The translations under genes were made by a program, and so were the position numbers. The notes below the pieces were generated by a model that saw only the letters and a list, made by a program, of their open reading frames with translations, did not search any database and was not told the DNA's origin. This document shows, in pieces, positions 41,901 to 51,281 of a DNA stretch of 64,000 nucleotides. Positions within the stretch are counted from its first letter, which is position 1, and each line of letters begins with the position of its first letter. Location: NCBI GenBank assembly GCA_030407315.1, contig JALQPE010001693.1, positions 1-64,000 on the forward strand, given 5' to 3'. Source of the DNA: Asparagopsis taxiformis. Its lineage: Eukaryota; Rhodophyta; Florideophyceae; Bonnemaisoniales; Bonnemaisoniaceae.

Positions 41901-42388
41901 AGGATTTCATTCTCGATTCCGGGGAATTTTGCATTTTGCATTTTGATTCGCATTTGTTCATGTTTGGATATGTATTCCTCGATGTCTTCTGTAGATTCCA
42001 GTGAGATGTTTCGTGCAGTTTGTTCCAGTAAGCTGTGGTCAATCGTTGTTAGTTCTTGCACTGTGTTCAAGATATGATTCGTCATGAGGTAGGGTGGGAG
42101 CTGGAGGTTGTCTGGAGTGAGGCGGGATGAAATGTTTTTTGGAAGACTGGACAAGATGAGGAGAGTTAAGCGTTCTTGTTTTCGTTTGTGTTCCGCGAAA
42201 GCGGCAGGTTCGTTGGGTGCGGTAGTTGCTGCGTCCAGGAGATGCTCGAGTTGCATGTCATGAGCTGTTGCGATGAGCGTCCGGTGCCAGAATGATGCAT
42301 TATCAAGTTCCAAAGTTGGTAGGGAGGACATTTTGTGAGTTTTGCAGTATGTGAGGAGATGTTTGTTTTGGAGAGCGCAGTGAAGCAT
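38996..42388 (-). CDS. Copia gag-pol polyprotein (RNase H frameshifted)
   Basis: The 1130-codon frame encodes, in order: a Gag region ending near residue 270 in a CX2HX4HX4C knuckle ('CSYHHSNTHNNQEC', with His for the usual second Cys); an aspartic protease (LDSGA near 326); an integrase with an HHCC zinc finger and D,D,E core ('DICGPI', 'RSDNAKEY'); a reverse transcriptase with 'LDISSAFLHE' and an IDD catalytic pair ('TIDDF', near 925); and the start of RNase H. Near 39118 the frame shifts: the last ~40 codons are out of frame, while the expected 'DADFA' and 'STCEAE' RNase H motifs lie in another frame down to about 38940. This copy is probably not autonomous as it stands. The order integrase before RT is diagnostic of Ty1/copia. 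Confidence 0.9.
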   Translation of the reverse strand: MLHCALQNKHLLTYCKTHKMSSLPTLELDNASFWHRTLIATAHDMQLEHLLDAATTAPNEPAAFAEHKRKQERLTLLILSSLPKNISSRLTPDNLQLPPYLMTNHILNTVQELTTIDHSLLEQTARNISLESTEDIEEYISKHEQMRIKMQNAKFPGIENEILTVQLMIQGIQHIDALQTTHEIMIQTPPQTINEFSTRLHRAANYIQSRTKTTPTRFNPPPYRIQYPSRRNTSNRRHPYNNWNPKMQRSPNRSHNLQTKWCSYHHSNTHNNQECRVQNNNRHQMNEITYPDNNSRDPYTTLYDNTNVHNSTDQTAEERKYFILDSGANPSHLNTPHHGTRPLSAHQSSYMRPLPALFRRKTAKQTSTIPQIQATTNIKSNKRHPLTIPENPIYPSAQHNLHLQLGHANPRTIRRMCKTKSLPALEPYNALPASHMTCSSCATGKLKAATHKPTIHRHPIGHHISSDICGPISPTSKQGNRYFTTFIDTNTRYITVYCTPDRTTIPQIVAHYMEYVHTTLGQYPRFLRSDNAKEYTSRATIEQLKSRGIQHITTAPYHPQQNSIAERINQTLMDMVRATLHHSGLDASHWQDALLDAVFKKNITLHSSTNAIPHTQWYNSPAKVKKLFAFAQLGYAPRFAPKTKLEPRGTLYRYMHGIDQDTIMVQNTLTQQYIKIPTIDFHPYTTCSDPTATTNMVFQARTKQRFTLPPPCTITETTPAPKNHRQARKYPDAHLWAKAHNTELHKLDHMKAIHWLEPEKIPNNTKPLPLTMTYRYKRNPDGTIEERKARCAVRGDLMIPTTHYNPSETATFAADKTTIRMLIAHATANNLATEHLDISSAFLHEQFDHTQPVYIKQYPLFDGSYIHPESVGQLQGNLYGTRQAGKIFCDGTRHFLESHGYSQAKSDPCLFYKSKPHQHIIMAITIDDFFVCASNTQLITSLYTTLATKYKIKRLGRPTKYLNWHLSYDESGTHLSQPHIVKSVITKTKMETAKPLNTPHSDGIDLSPPSNSEQIDNTIASTYREVLGELRYLTDSTRPDIQFYTNCLARANHKPTTRHWKLLKRLIRFIKATPNHGISYSNKPTKEALITYRCRLCKRQRNSQINFWLCPHTPRCTNILDISTPIVSCS

Positions 42389-42404
42389 ATGAGGGCCGAT
42401 AACC

Positions 42405-42566
42405 TATTGAAGCGATGAGGATCTCTTGCCTCTTTTACTTTGATGTTTGCTGTACACTATTTATACTGTTGGGTAAGTTTGGTTCTTGTAAATTATTTGT
42501 TGCGTGTCGTCTTTTGCCGACACTGTTGGTTGCAATTATTTCGTGGCATGAGCTAGCATCCTGACA
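42405..42566 (-). repeat. Copia LTR (5' LTR in element orientation)
   Basis: A 162-bp LTR that matches the left LTR almost base for base but lacks its internal duplication. The outer end is CATCCTGACA; the inner end reads TATTGAAG instead of TGTTGAAG. It is followed by the CGGAA target duplication at 42567-42571. Confidence 0.88.
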
Positions 42567-44718
42567 CGGAACGAACGCCGAGTACATGTCGCCAGGTTCC
42601 TGATCAACTGGATCGATGGAGCTTGCTCTGCAGGAGAGCAGGACAGGCGGTTTGTTATGCCTGGACAATTTCCATACCGATCTCCCTTCTTGAGTGCAAA
42701 ATTATGAGTCTAGAAATTGACCTGCATCGGCTGCTGTATCACATCTGTGCTAAGGATTGATGATACCCGTACCGCCCTGAAATTGCAGCTCTGGTAACGT
42801 GGGGATGATGTGCTGAACACGCAGAACGCTGATCCATAACGGGACTGCTTCATAGGCATAGTACGGAATGTATTGAGACAGCCCAAGCGAATTCAGGAGG
42901 GAGCACCAGGGCAGTGCGCGGTGACTCAGCAGATACCAGTGGTGAGTGGTCTAAATGGGGCTACACACGAGTTTGTCAATGAACAGTCTAGTTTAGTTTG
43001 GAAATGTGTCGAATGGATGGTATGTTGTAAATGTCGACAGATTTGAGGAAGCGATAGAAGCAATCAGCATCGTGTAGTTGCATCAAGGCTTTAGTGGCCA
43101 TTGCTAGAGAACTTTCTCCAATGCCATTATTGCAGGATAGGCAGAAAACCCGGCCGGCTTCGAGATTGAAGAATTCATTGCGCAGATTGAATGAATGCAA
43201 TTGACGGAGAATGCAGAAGTATACAATGGTATCGTTTTGCAGGGTGACGTAGGGGAAACGTGTTGGGCTTGTTGGAAATGCTGAGAGCGATGATGAGATC
43301 CAGTCGTTTCCATCGTAGATGGCGGTGCTTATTTTCTGCACGGCTAGCTTGTCTGCTGGGCGACTGGGGGGTATTGGCGTACGATGAAGCGGAACTAGTG
43401 GTGTTTAAATGACATTTTTTGCTTGAAGATGGATGTATGTGTGCGACTAGAATGTAGTAAGAGGATGAAATTGTTTATGTTTGATGGGCGTCGCATGTTG
43501 GGGGACTTTATGTCGTGTGGGGCAATAATGTCTCAGGTATTTGAAGCAGACAGCAATCGCTTGAGCGCATATAGACGTCCGGTGAATGACCAGCGCAATT
43601 GCATTGCTGGCGAGCCCAGAAATTCTAAAATTTCAGTCAGAAAAAAATGCAAAAATACATCGATTTGGGCGGTCGAAAGTGCCGTACGGCACACCCTCAT
43701 CTCAAAAACATGTTCACATGTGCATGTTTTTGAGAATGGCTCAAAATTCAATTCAAATCAAGGTGTCTAATCTGGCCACAACGGCCCCAGAAGAAGCCAT
43801 CCGACGCCCCGAGCGGGGCCATCGCTGGCTTCTGTAAGCATCAACTGTAAGCAAAGCCACATCTCACGAAGGATCGATTCCAGGCTCAGGCTCAATACGC
43901 CAGGGCGAAGTTTTGGTCCTTGTTTCGACATGCTCCCACCCACTTTCTCACGACAAACACTACTCATCCATCGTGCTGCACATACTACGTGCACTTCGTA
44001 TGAGCAGTGGGCCCGCCTGCGTGGTTGCTGTAATGCGTGGATGTGAGCAGCACACGAACAACCCAGAATAGACGTCTGGTGGATGTCCGGCTCAATTGCA
44101 TTGCTGGCTAGCCCAGAAATTCTAAAATTTCGGTCAGAAAAAAATTGTGAAAAATCATCGATTTGGGCCGGTCGATTGTGCCGTACGGCAGACCCCCATC
44201 TCAAAAACATGTTCACATGTGCATGTTTTTGAGAATAGCCCAAATTTCAATTCAAATCAGGGTGTCTAATTTGGCCACAACGGCCCCGGGAACCGGCCGC
44301 CGCCCCGATCGGGGCTATCACTGGCTTCTATAAGCACCAACTGTAAGCCAAAATCGCGTCTTACGAAGGGTCGATTTCAGGCTCAATACGTCAGGGACAG
44401 GTCTTGGTTCTTGGTTCATCATGGTCCCGCCCCACTCTCGCAAGATCAACCTGAAATGGACGTCCGGTGGATGTCCAGTTCGATTGCATTGCTGGCCAGC
44501 CCAGAAATTCTAAAATTTCCGAAAAATCAATTTGGTGGCCCAGCATCTCCTGTGCCGAAAATTCCCGCACTCACTTCTGATATACTATATCGTAGTAGTA
44601 GTAGTAGTCTAGACGTGTTTCGCACTTGTACGCATCAGGGAAGGCGTCACGGAAGGTTGAGACTACGCTACTTGTGTACCGCGTCATCTGAAATAGCGAG
44701 TAGTGTTTGTTGTATAGT

Positions 44719-45738
44719 TGTGGAGTATGCGTCTAGTGGTTTGTAAAGCTTGCAGAACGGGATAGGGATGTGGGTGGCCCTATTTTATGAATACATGAGT
44801 ACCAATGTTCAGGGTTGACAAAGCGGAAAGGCATACGCTCATACATGTTTGAGATTGCATAGTGGAGAAAATATTTACATCGAAATTTACATGGAGCTGA
44901 TGGAGGTTTTAAGGATGAGGTATGAGAGGAAGAAAATTCTTCTGTGGTGTGAGGATGTGTTCTGTGGGGGAATGGAATCTTGGGATGGTACAAGGGGAGG
45001 TGGAAATGTACGGAGTGCGGGTTTAGATTGGAGTGTTATTCGGAGAGGAGTGCCGACAAGCATATTATGGGGATTGCGGAGACGCTGCGGGGTGTTGGGG
45101 TAGTGAGGGCGGAGGAGGTGTTTAGGTGGGACCGTAGGAGGGTGCGGTTGAAGGCGCCGAGAGGAGGGGGTTTAGGAAAGTGAGGAGAAAGAGGGGGAGG
45201 GGGTGGCGTCTGTTCTGGCTGTGGTGAGTGGGGATGTGATGGAGAAGAAGGGGGTTATTGTATTTGGGGAGGGAGGGGAGTGGGAGGATGGGTGTGCACC
45301 GTGGAAGCGGGGATAGATAGCTGAAAATGCGTACTAGAGTGGTATTGGGGGTGTTTGAGGTACAGTACGGGGGAGGTGAGCACCAACTGGAAGGGGGTGT
45401 GAGCGAGAGGATGAAAAAATTAAAGACGAAATTGGAGTCGACCGACAAGGAAAAATAGAGTGGTCGCCGTGATGGATGCGGACATCCATGTCGAGCACGG
45501 CGGCAGAAATTTCTGGGGTCGAAATTTTTGAATTTCTGAACCGGCGCCCGTCCTAGGTGGACATAGACATGGTGGAAGTCCATCCCGAGGGGGACATCCG
45601 TGGTACTAGAAACAATGAATGTCGCCCTAGTAATACTAGACGTACTAGACCGCATGGACGTCCGGTTCTAGGCGGACATCCAAAAATACTGGAGAGCATG
45701 GACGTCCGCCTAGTAATACTAAGTGTACTAGAGGTTGT
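44719..45738. other. Right internal and subterminal part of the 12.7-kb insertion
   Basis: 44719-45475 is purine-rich on the plus strand with no recognisable gene. From 45475 it holds repeated GGACATCC/GGACGTCC and CTAGTAC-type subterminal motifs that mirror 33060-33305 at the left end of the element. Confidence 0.6.
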
Positions 45739-45773
45739 GGACGTCCGCGTCCATTTCCGAAAACACAGACGTT

Positions 45774-46607
45774 GCCCAAAAGTTCGATGACAATGTGGAA
45801 GGGGCGTGGGGCACGATTCTGAACTCCGGTTCAGCTGCCGAGGATGCCCGGGGTGGCGCGTCTCGCCAGCGGTACATGACCCCCAGCTCGGCTGTCATTG
45901 AAGACCTCGACGGGGAGCAATCCATGTCGCTGGCTCATGACAAGGTTTCCGTGGATGTCATCCTCGCAATTATAGCGGAAATGTTGCACTTGGAGGATTC
46001 CGTTTCATCTTTGAACGGATTCAAGAAAGGCTCCAAGTTGCGCTTTGGGAGGACAGGACTTCGAATGCTCCTGACGGGTTCCAACTGTACTCGTCAGATC
46101 CCGCATCTCGACTTCACGTACCCAGGACCGCCACGCGAGGAACCGAACCGCTATTGTGGGACCCCTGCACCAGACCCAGACTATTCTTTCATAGCTACTG
46201 GTGCAGTTGGGTCCCCAATTCTGGTACGACCGCGGAGTCATTCCTTCCTCAACGCCCCTCGTGATGCCTTCCTGGCCGTCTGGCCCCATCTCCATCCAAA
46301 ATTGGTTTGGATTCCACCCTTCTCTGTTCTCGTGACTCGTGGTGACGTAGAGCACGCTGGTGTGGGATGGCAGGATTACGACTTCGTGAAGGACAAAATT
46401 TCTAAGACTGGAGTACAATACGGTCATCACATTCGAGTCCATAGCATGGCTGTACGTGATTCTTCCGAGCTAGTCAATGATCTCGTCTACGCACCGGTGC
46501 AGAGTGACGACCCCAATCGTCTGCCGAAACCTTACGAGTTCGCACACGACTTTGAGTCGGACGATGAGGTACCAGATAGTAGTGAAGATTACATCACAGT
46601 TGAGTAG
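45774..46607 (+). pseudogene. ParB/2OG-dioxygenase-like gene copy 3, 3' part
   Basis: The frame resumes at 'AQKFDDNVEGAW' directly after the insertion and runs to a stop at 46605-46607. It carries the dioxygenase-like motif set: 'TGLRMLLTG', H-L-D ('IPHLDF'), 'GDVEHAGVGW' and the 'HHIRVHS' arginine, in the same order as the three other copies. The C-terminus is acidic. The metal and 2OG ligand pattern remains intact in this piece, so the insertion may be young compared with divergence between copies. 46608-46871 shows no gene. Confidence 0.8.
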
Positions 46608-46871
46608 GTAGGATTTCACCTATAGGTTGCTCTCAACTAAAGTTTCTATTGTTTTCTTAATGTTCCTCCATTGCTTCACCTGTAGCATAGTATACTATAT
46701 ACTAACAATATACTCTTCCCCATTGCTTACTGACAACTTGTGACATTCTGTGATCTACGATATTGTTTTCCTCTCAGCCCAAACTAACGAGTGCGTATCC
46801 ATGAGCTAAGAGCGCTCCCGACCTCAGCAGTACCTCTACTTTGTCTTTTCCAGCAGCTGCTATTCAGGTCC

Positions 46872-47374
46872 TAAAATTTGGTAATTTTTGAGCCCAAAAA
46901 ATTACCAAATTTTAGACCCATCCGGCGCCCACCTATTCCAGATTTGGACAACCGCTCCTGCCCCAGGTTACGTCAAGTTCGTGCATTCCATGCTTTACTG
47001 ATGTTTCTAAACATTCCAAATGCTACGCTTCTTCGCTGGATGGTCGTTGACGAACATTGACGGCGCATTGCAGCTCTGTTCAAAACCGAACCGGTATTAC
47101 CATGACGTGCATCTATGTCCGTCTACTTCTCTCCTCATACAATCCTGAACATCTAGTCATCGTGATGCATCGAGACAGTTGTGCACCAATAGTCGATAAA
47201 CATAATTGCACCGAACTATAGAAGGTGCTGCCCACGTGGTGCTTACTCGTGGTGGTGTGTGTTCCATGGCATATGGTCGCTGGTACAAAGTAGGACGGAG
47301 TACGAGCCATACGGTCACTACGAGTGGGGCATAAAATTTGGTAATTTTTGAGCCCAAAAAATTACCAAATTTTA
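46872..47374. repeat. AAAATTTGGTAATTTTT hairpin array (array type 4, right block, inverted)
   Basis: Hairpins at 46872-46914 and 47332-47374 bound a ~460-bp segment that is the inverted copy of 29435-29906. It lacks about 14 bp that form half of the palindrome at 29695-29720. With the left block it brackets the split ParB/dioxygenase gene. 47375-47751 is the leader of the next gene. Confidence 0.9.
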
Positions 47375-47751
47375 GACTAGTCTGGCGACCGTCTGTAGCT
47401 AATGGGGCTTGAATTTAGGTGCAGTGTCTCTGTATTATTAGTGAAGCTGGCTCAAGGTTGTGGAGATTTTGTTTAATGCACTGTCATGATACAGAATGCG
47501 CCCAAGCTGCATACCCGTTCAAAACATTGCACCCCTTCACCAATCTTCAACAACAAAACTCCAAACTCTTTCATCATCCCGCGACCCCTCGTCAGAAATT
47601 GAGCCTTCCATAAATTCCAATTTCAAATTTTGCGGGCGCGCGGAAAAATCTCCTTGCCGTCCTGTCAGGCACATGTGCCAGATTGCATTGCAATCTTCTC
47701 TACCAATCTATCGCATTCTCTCTTCTCCCTCGTTCCCGAGCATCCCCTGAA

Positions 47752-50421
47752 ATGGCGCAGCCACAACCCCGGCACGGGCTTGTCGAAACGTACAGCGAAG
47801 ATGGGCCGATGCATCCATCTGACAAGTACGGAAACGGAACCATTCTATGGGTTGATCCCGCTCGCGTTGTTTCAATTCCTGCTATCGCAGGGGCTAGCAC
47901 CCCAGCCTCCGATGTCACATCCGTAGTGCATCTGGATTTCGAACGTCTCTATCTGTACGGTAGCATTGCGGACAATGGTGACGTAACCTTGGTGGGAGGC
48001 ATGGACGTGTGCGAGGAGGTATGGTCGCGCCCCCGACGGAACACATCGAGATATTTACTTCGCATGAGCTACGAATCTATTACTACCAAACCACATACGC
48101 TTGCCTCTATTCTCTTTCATCTCCTGGAGAGGGAAAGGATTATTCCGTTCTACGAAAGTGTAGCAATAGTCCCTCACATGCGAGACTGTTGGCATGAAGC
48201 TGAGAAGAAAGAGGATCATGTGCCCCTTGCAGAACGTTCGCTCACAGCGTTTCGAAAGGCTGTGAGCAGTATGTACAAGTTTGACCTGCCAGCGAATGCT
48301 TCAATCGTTCTGGATAAATGGTTCTCGTATGCCTACCATCGTCACACCTTTAACATTGTGCAAGCAGTCCGAAACTTCACCATTTCTGCTGGTGAAGATG
48401 GTAGTGTAGATATAGACACACGGGTATGGGATCTATTCCTCACGAGCTGTGGGTTGCTGGATTTATCCGTATCCTTCTTTATTCCCGTGTTTGTCCATGA
48501 GCGTGATGAGCAATCAGCAGAGGATCCACTCAAAACCTCTCAGAGTCCTGGACCACCACTTCCAGTTCAGAAAGAGTTCTACACCGAGCATAACTTCTCC
48601 CAGTCCGCGATTGGTCGAGATGCCTTCTCAAGACAATCACTAGCATGCCAATTCTTCGTTTCACAGACCCAGGAGCGCGCTTCGCATCAAAATAGCTGGA
48701 CAACTCCGAGACTTACCACAACTTTCGAGAGGGTTGTATTTCTCATGGCATTGATACAAATGGACCGAGACTGGAAGTTGCAGGCAGAATCCCGGCCACG
48801 CTCACGTACAAGAACGAGGTCTTCGAATAGACCCACGCCGCTTCTCAAGAAGGATAGTCCGTGGACTGCCCAGCGTCTTGGATATGGTATTCATGTGATT
48901 CTGAAGTCATGGGATGTATTGGCAAAGTCGCTAGGGGCTACCAATACCGAGGAGCTCTTGCAACCGTACCTTCTGTACGACCAGAGAGTATTCACGTACC
49001 ACGTCCTGGACTCGGAAAATAGGGGCTTCGCACCGCTTCGAGAGCTGAAGACTTTGTTGCACGGCAGAGGAGCTGTTCGAAGAGTGCAGCACTCGGCAAG
49101 CATCTCGAGTGCGGCTGTCCATCGTACGCTGCTGCAAGATGCTCAGATGCGCCTCTGCGCAACGTCCTTCTGGGAGCACATAATGACGATCTGTCGGCAC
49201 AAAGAATTGTTCGACCAAACCGTTTCTTCACCGCGAGCAATACCTTTCCTACAGGGCTTCCAGGCGTCGACGGGTTCCCCGGATGCTGGGAGGTTTACGA
49301 CTATTCGGGCTCTGGGTATGGTTGAAAGGCAACTCACGGCATTCAGCCTCACAGAAGAGCCACAATCAACGCCCGACCCTAATGAGGAGCTGTTCGGAGA
49401 CACTGAGAGAACAGCTTCTCCAGTACGGGATTCTCCGCCCGGCGGGAACGGAACAAGCCCGAATGCTAAACGCAGACGACTAGATGAAAGCCCTTCTGGT
49501 GCAGGAAGCTCGAGCAGGAATAGCGGTAACAGCGGTACCGCCGAAGCGGCCAGAGCTGATATAAAATCCATGCGTGCAGAAGATGAAGTGTTGATTCCTC
49601 CAGAAATGGACAACATGAAAGGATCTGTCCTGCATACTTTCAACTGCAGCTTCAGAGACCTTTTGAAGAACTATGACGCTGTTGACAATCCTCGGAAGCC
49701 GCAAATCCGGGAAGGTGCTCAGTTGGTACTCACTGACCCGCCGTACAATACTAGGCGTATGTCCGGCAGAGGAAACTCTGGTTACGATGTCCTCCGTCAG
49801 GAAGAAATCGAAGACACGGTAGCTGAAATTTCCAAGGTGACGCGCAAGGGTGGTCATGTTCTCATATTCACATCTGCTGCTCTGTTCTACAATTGGGTAT
49901 ACGAGCTTCGCAAAGTGAAATACTCTACGGGTAGTCCTATGTTCGCGGTTGATTCGCAGCCTATCGTCTGTACTCGGAGCCCCACCCATTTTACTTCGCC
50001 TCCGTATAGGATTACGACCAGTTTGTTAAATATGGTCGAGCTGGTTGTACATGCTACGAAGCTGGGTAAGGGTAAACAAGGCTGGGGGATGGTGAACTAC
50101 CGAAATGCAGGATACATCCCTTCTAGGTTCAAGGCTTGGACAAATGTCATCGACAACATCCCGCGCATCACAGCATCGGAGACAGTGGAATATTTGGACA
50201 AGGACAAGAAAAAGGTTACGTTGCGCCCCGAGCAGAGGACCGTAGCTCTCATGCAAGAGCTCATTGGATGTTTCTCAAACCAGGGAGACTTGGTCGTGGA
50301 CATGTTTGCTGGCACTTTCTCTACTGCAGTTGCATGCCTTACTATGCACCACGGTCAGTACAGGAGGTTTGTGGGCACTACGGTGTTGGGAATGAAAAAA
50401 GACAGTAAATTTACTGTCTGA
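47752..50421 (+). CDS. Beta-class DNA methyltransferase related to the ParB/MTase/SET fusions, SET domain missing
   Basis: The likely start is the ATG at 47752 (MAQPQPRHG), giving 889 aa. The middle region and methyltransferase domain match the fusion proteins at 15933 and 54959: motif IV D662-P-P-Y ('VLTDPPYNTRRM'), motif I 'VVDMFAGT' near 850, and an NLS-like AKRRRLDE. The N-terminal ParB-like region is degenerate; where the others have LDGAHR this reads 'LVGGMDVCEE'. The protein ends about 30 residues after motif I ('RRFVGTT...'), where homology stops abruptly at a CAGTAAATTTACTG array, so the SET domain and the end of the methyltransferase domain are lost. It is probably a truncated gene; whether it is active is uncertain because the end of the SAM pocket may be incomplete. 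Confidence 0.72.
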   Translation: MAQPQPRHGLVETYSEDGPMHPSDKYGNGTILWVDPARVVSIPAIAGASTPASDVTSVVHLDFERLYLYGSIADNGDVTLVGGMDVCEEVWSRPRRNTSRYLLRMSYESITTKPHTLASILFHLLERERIIPFYESVAIVPHMRDCWHEAEKKEDHVPLAERSLTAFRKAVSSMYKFDLPANASIVLDKWFSYAYHRHTFNIVQAVRNFTISAGEDGSVDIDTRVWDLFLTSCGLLDLSVSFFIPVFVHERDEQSAEDPLKTSQSPGPPLPVQKEFYTEHNFSQSAIGRDAFSRQSLACQFFVSQTQERASHQNSWTTPRLTTTFERVVFLMALIQMDRDWKLQAESRPRSRTRTRSSNRPTPLLKKDSPWTAQRLGYGIHVILKSWDVLAKSLGATNTEELLQPYLLYDQRVFTYHVLDSENRGFAPLRELKTLLHGRGAVRRVQHSASISSAAVHRTLLQDAQMRLCATSFWEHIMTICRHKELFDQTVSSPRAIPFLQGFQASTGSPDAGRFTTIRALGMVERQLTAFSLTEEPQSTPDPNEELFGDTERTASPVRDSPPGGNGTSPNAKRRRLDESPSGAGSSSRNSGNSGTAEAARADIKSMRAEDEVLIPPEMDNMKGSVLHTFNCSFRDLLKNYDAVDNPRKPQIREGAQLVLTDPPYNTRRMSGRGNSGYDVLRQEEIEDTVAEISKVTRKGGHVLIFTSAALFYNWVYELRKVKYSTGSPMFAVDSQPIVCTRSPTHFTSPPYRITTSLLNMVELVVHATKLGKGKQGWGMVNYRNAGYIPSRFKAWTNVIDNIPRITASETVEYLDKDKKKVTLRPEQRTVALMQELIGCFSNQGDLVVDMFAGTFSTAVACLTMHHGQYRRFVGTTVLGMKKDSKFTV

Positions 50422-50770
50422 GACAGTAAAAATTACTGTCTGGCCAAGACAGTGCGCGGAGACAGTAAAATTTACTGTCTGGAAATTTCAGAATACTGCT
50501 GCAGCAGTAAACTGGCACGAAATCTGGACAGTACCAAAAACAGTAAAATTTACTATCCAGAACAGTAAATTTTACTGTCTGGAAGTGTTGCCGCCAGACA
50601 GTATGTGCAGACAGTACATTTTACTGTCTGAGGCAGTACATTGTATTGTATTACTGCACTGTCTGGGGAAATCTGTAGACAGTAGTGTAGATAGCAAATT
50701 GTATTGTCTGCGGGTAGTACCGTGCATTGGTTGACAGCACTGTCTGGTGGAGTGGACTTAGAGGAAATAT
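50396..50770. repeat. CAGTAAATTTACTGTC palindrome array (array type 1, right copy)
   Basis: The array of GACAGTAAATTTACTGTCTG-like palindromes starts inside the last codons of the truncated methyltransferase gene and runs about 375 bp. It is a sequence variant (…TGTC) of the central array (…TGCC). It lies about 500 bp upstream of the coiled-coil gene at 51282, mirroring the arrangement at 23.7-24.4 kb. 50771-51281 shows no gene. Confidence 0.88.
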
Positions 50771-51281
50771 GGAGCATAGTGTTAGTGTGAAGGTAAATAT
50801 TGGAATGGTGTGTGGAATACGACTATAGTAATTGTGATGGTGCTTTACAGATAGTTGGGTGCGGGGAAGCTAGATGCTGAATAGGACGTTGTAGAAAGAA
50901 AGATAGGGAAGATTGAACATATCTCGTTTGTCTCACCGTAAGGAGAGAATGTACAGAGTAGCTATATTATGTTGAGTTTAGCATTTCAAATTATACCTAT
51001 CTATCTTTGCATTGAAAGTGTCGAGTAGGAGACGTCAGTCTGGTAGCGAGGTGTGGTATTCACAGGACGTGGGTGGTAGCAAAGGAAAGAATACGCACCA
51101 TCCACCACTAAATTATGAAAAATAACCGTTACGGAGCACCGAGAAGCATTATTATTATGTAGAGTAGAACAGGATGGATGCATCCACTGGAATGATATTT
51201 GCTACAACACTGCTGTACTAAGCGTGACACCCTTCCTTCAAAGCACTTCTCCTTTTAGCAAACTCCAATTGCAAGTTCAAC

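Larger units (their letters stand above)
38399..42566 (-). mobile_element. Ty1/copia LTR retrotransposon
   Basis: A complete ~4.17-kb element on the minus strand with LTRs (38399-38608 and 42405-42566), CGGAA target duplications and a single gag-pol frame. Apart from the duplication the LTRs differ at only a handful of positions, so insertion was recent relative to the decay of its surroundings. Next to the 5' LTR the minus strand reads GGTTATCGGCCC, which resembles a half-tRNA (initiator-methionine anticodon-loop) primer site as used by some copia elements. It interrupts the fold-back element. Confidence 0.92.
35882..44718. mobile_element. 8.8-kb fold-back element with long inverted arms
   Basis: The outermost bases ACTATACAACAAAC (35882) and their inverted copy ending at 44718 begin arms that match over several hundred bases: 35882-36620 on the left; 43573-44718 on the right, where a second partial tandem copy lengthens the arm. 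Arms contain GTGCCGTACGGCAC and AAAAACATG...CATGTTTTT palindromes and GACGTCCGGT words. No convincing target duplication is visible. The interior (36621-38393 and 42572-43572) shows no confident gene and is interrupted by the copia element. The element lies inside the 12.7-kb insertion. Confidence 0.75.
33042..45771. mobile_element. 12.7-kb terminal-inverted-repeat insertion, TT target duplication
   Basis: The ends are inverted copies of CGTCTGTGTTTTCGG followed after one variable base pair or so by TGGACGCGGACGTCC (33042-33074 and 45739-45771, about 33 bp with one mismatch). The flanking TT at 33040-33041 and 45772-45773 reads as a 2-bp target duplication; removing the element joins ...SGF to AQKF... 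exactly as in the paralogues. Subterminal copies of GGACGTCC/GACATCC and CTAGTAC repeat at both ends (33060-33305, 45475-45740), as in CACTA-type elements. No transposase is seen inside, so it is probably non-autonomous. It carries satellites and a fold-back element that contains a copia copy. Confidence 0.78.

Noticed and set aside
42988..43341. 117-codon minus-strand ORF in the fold-back interior
   Set aside because: The composition is protein-like but there is no paralogue, motif or context to support it as a gene.
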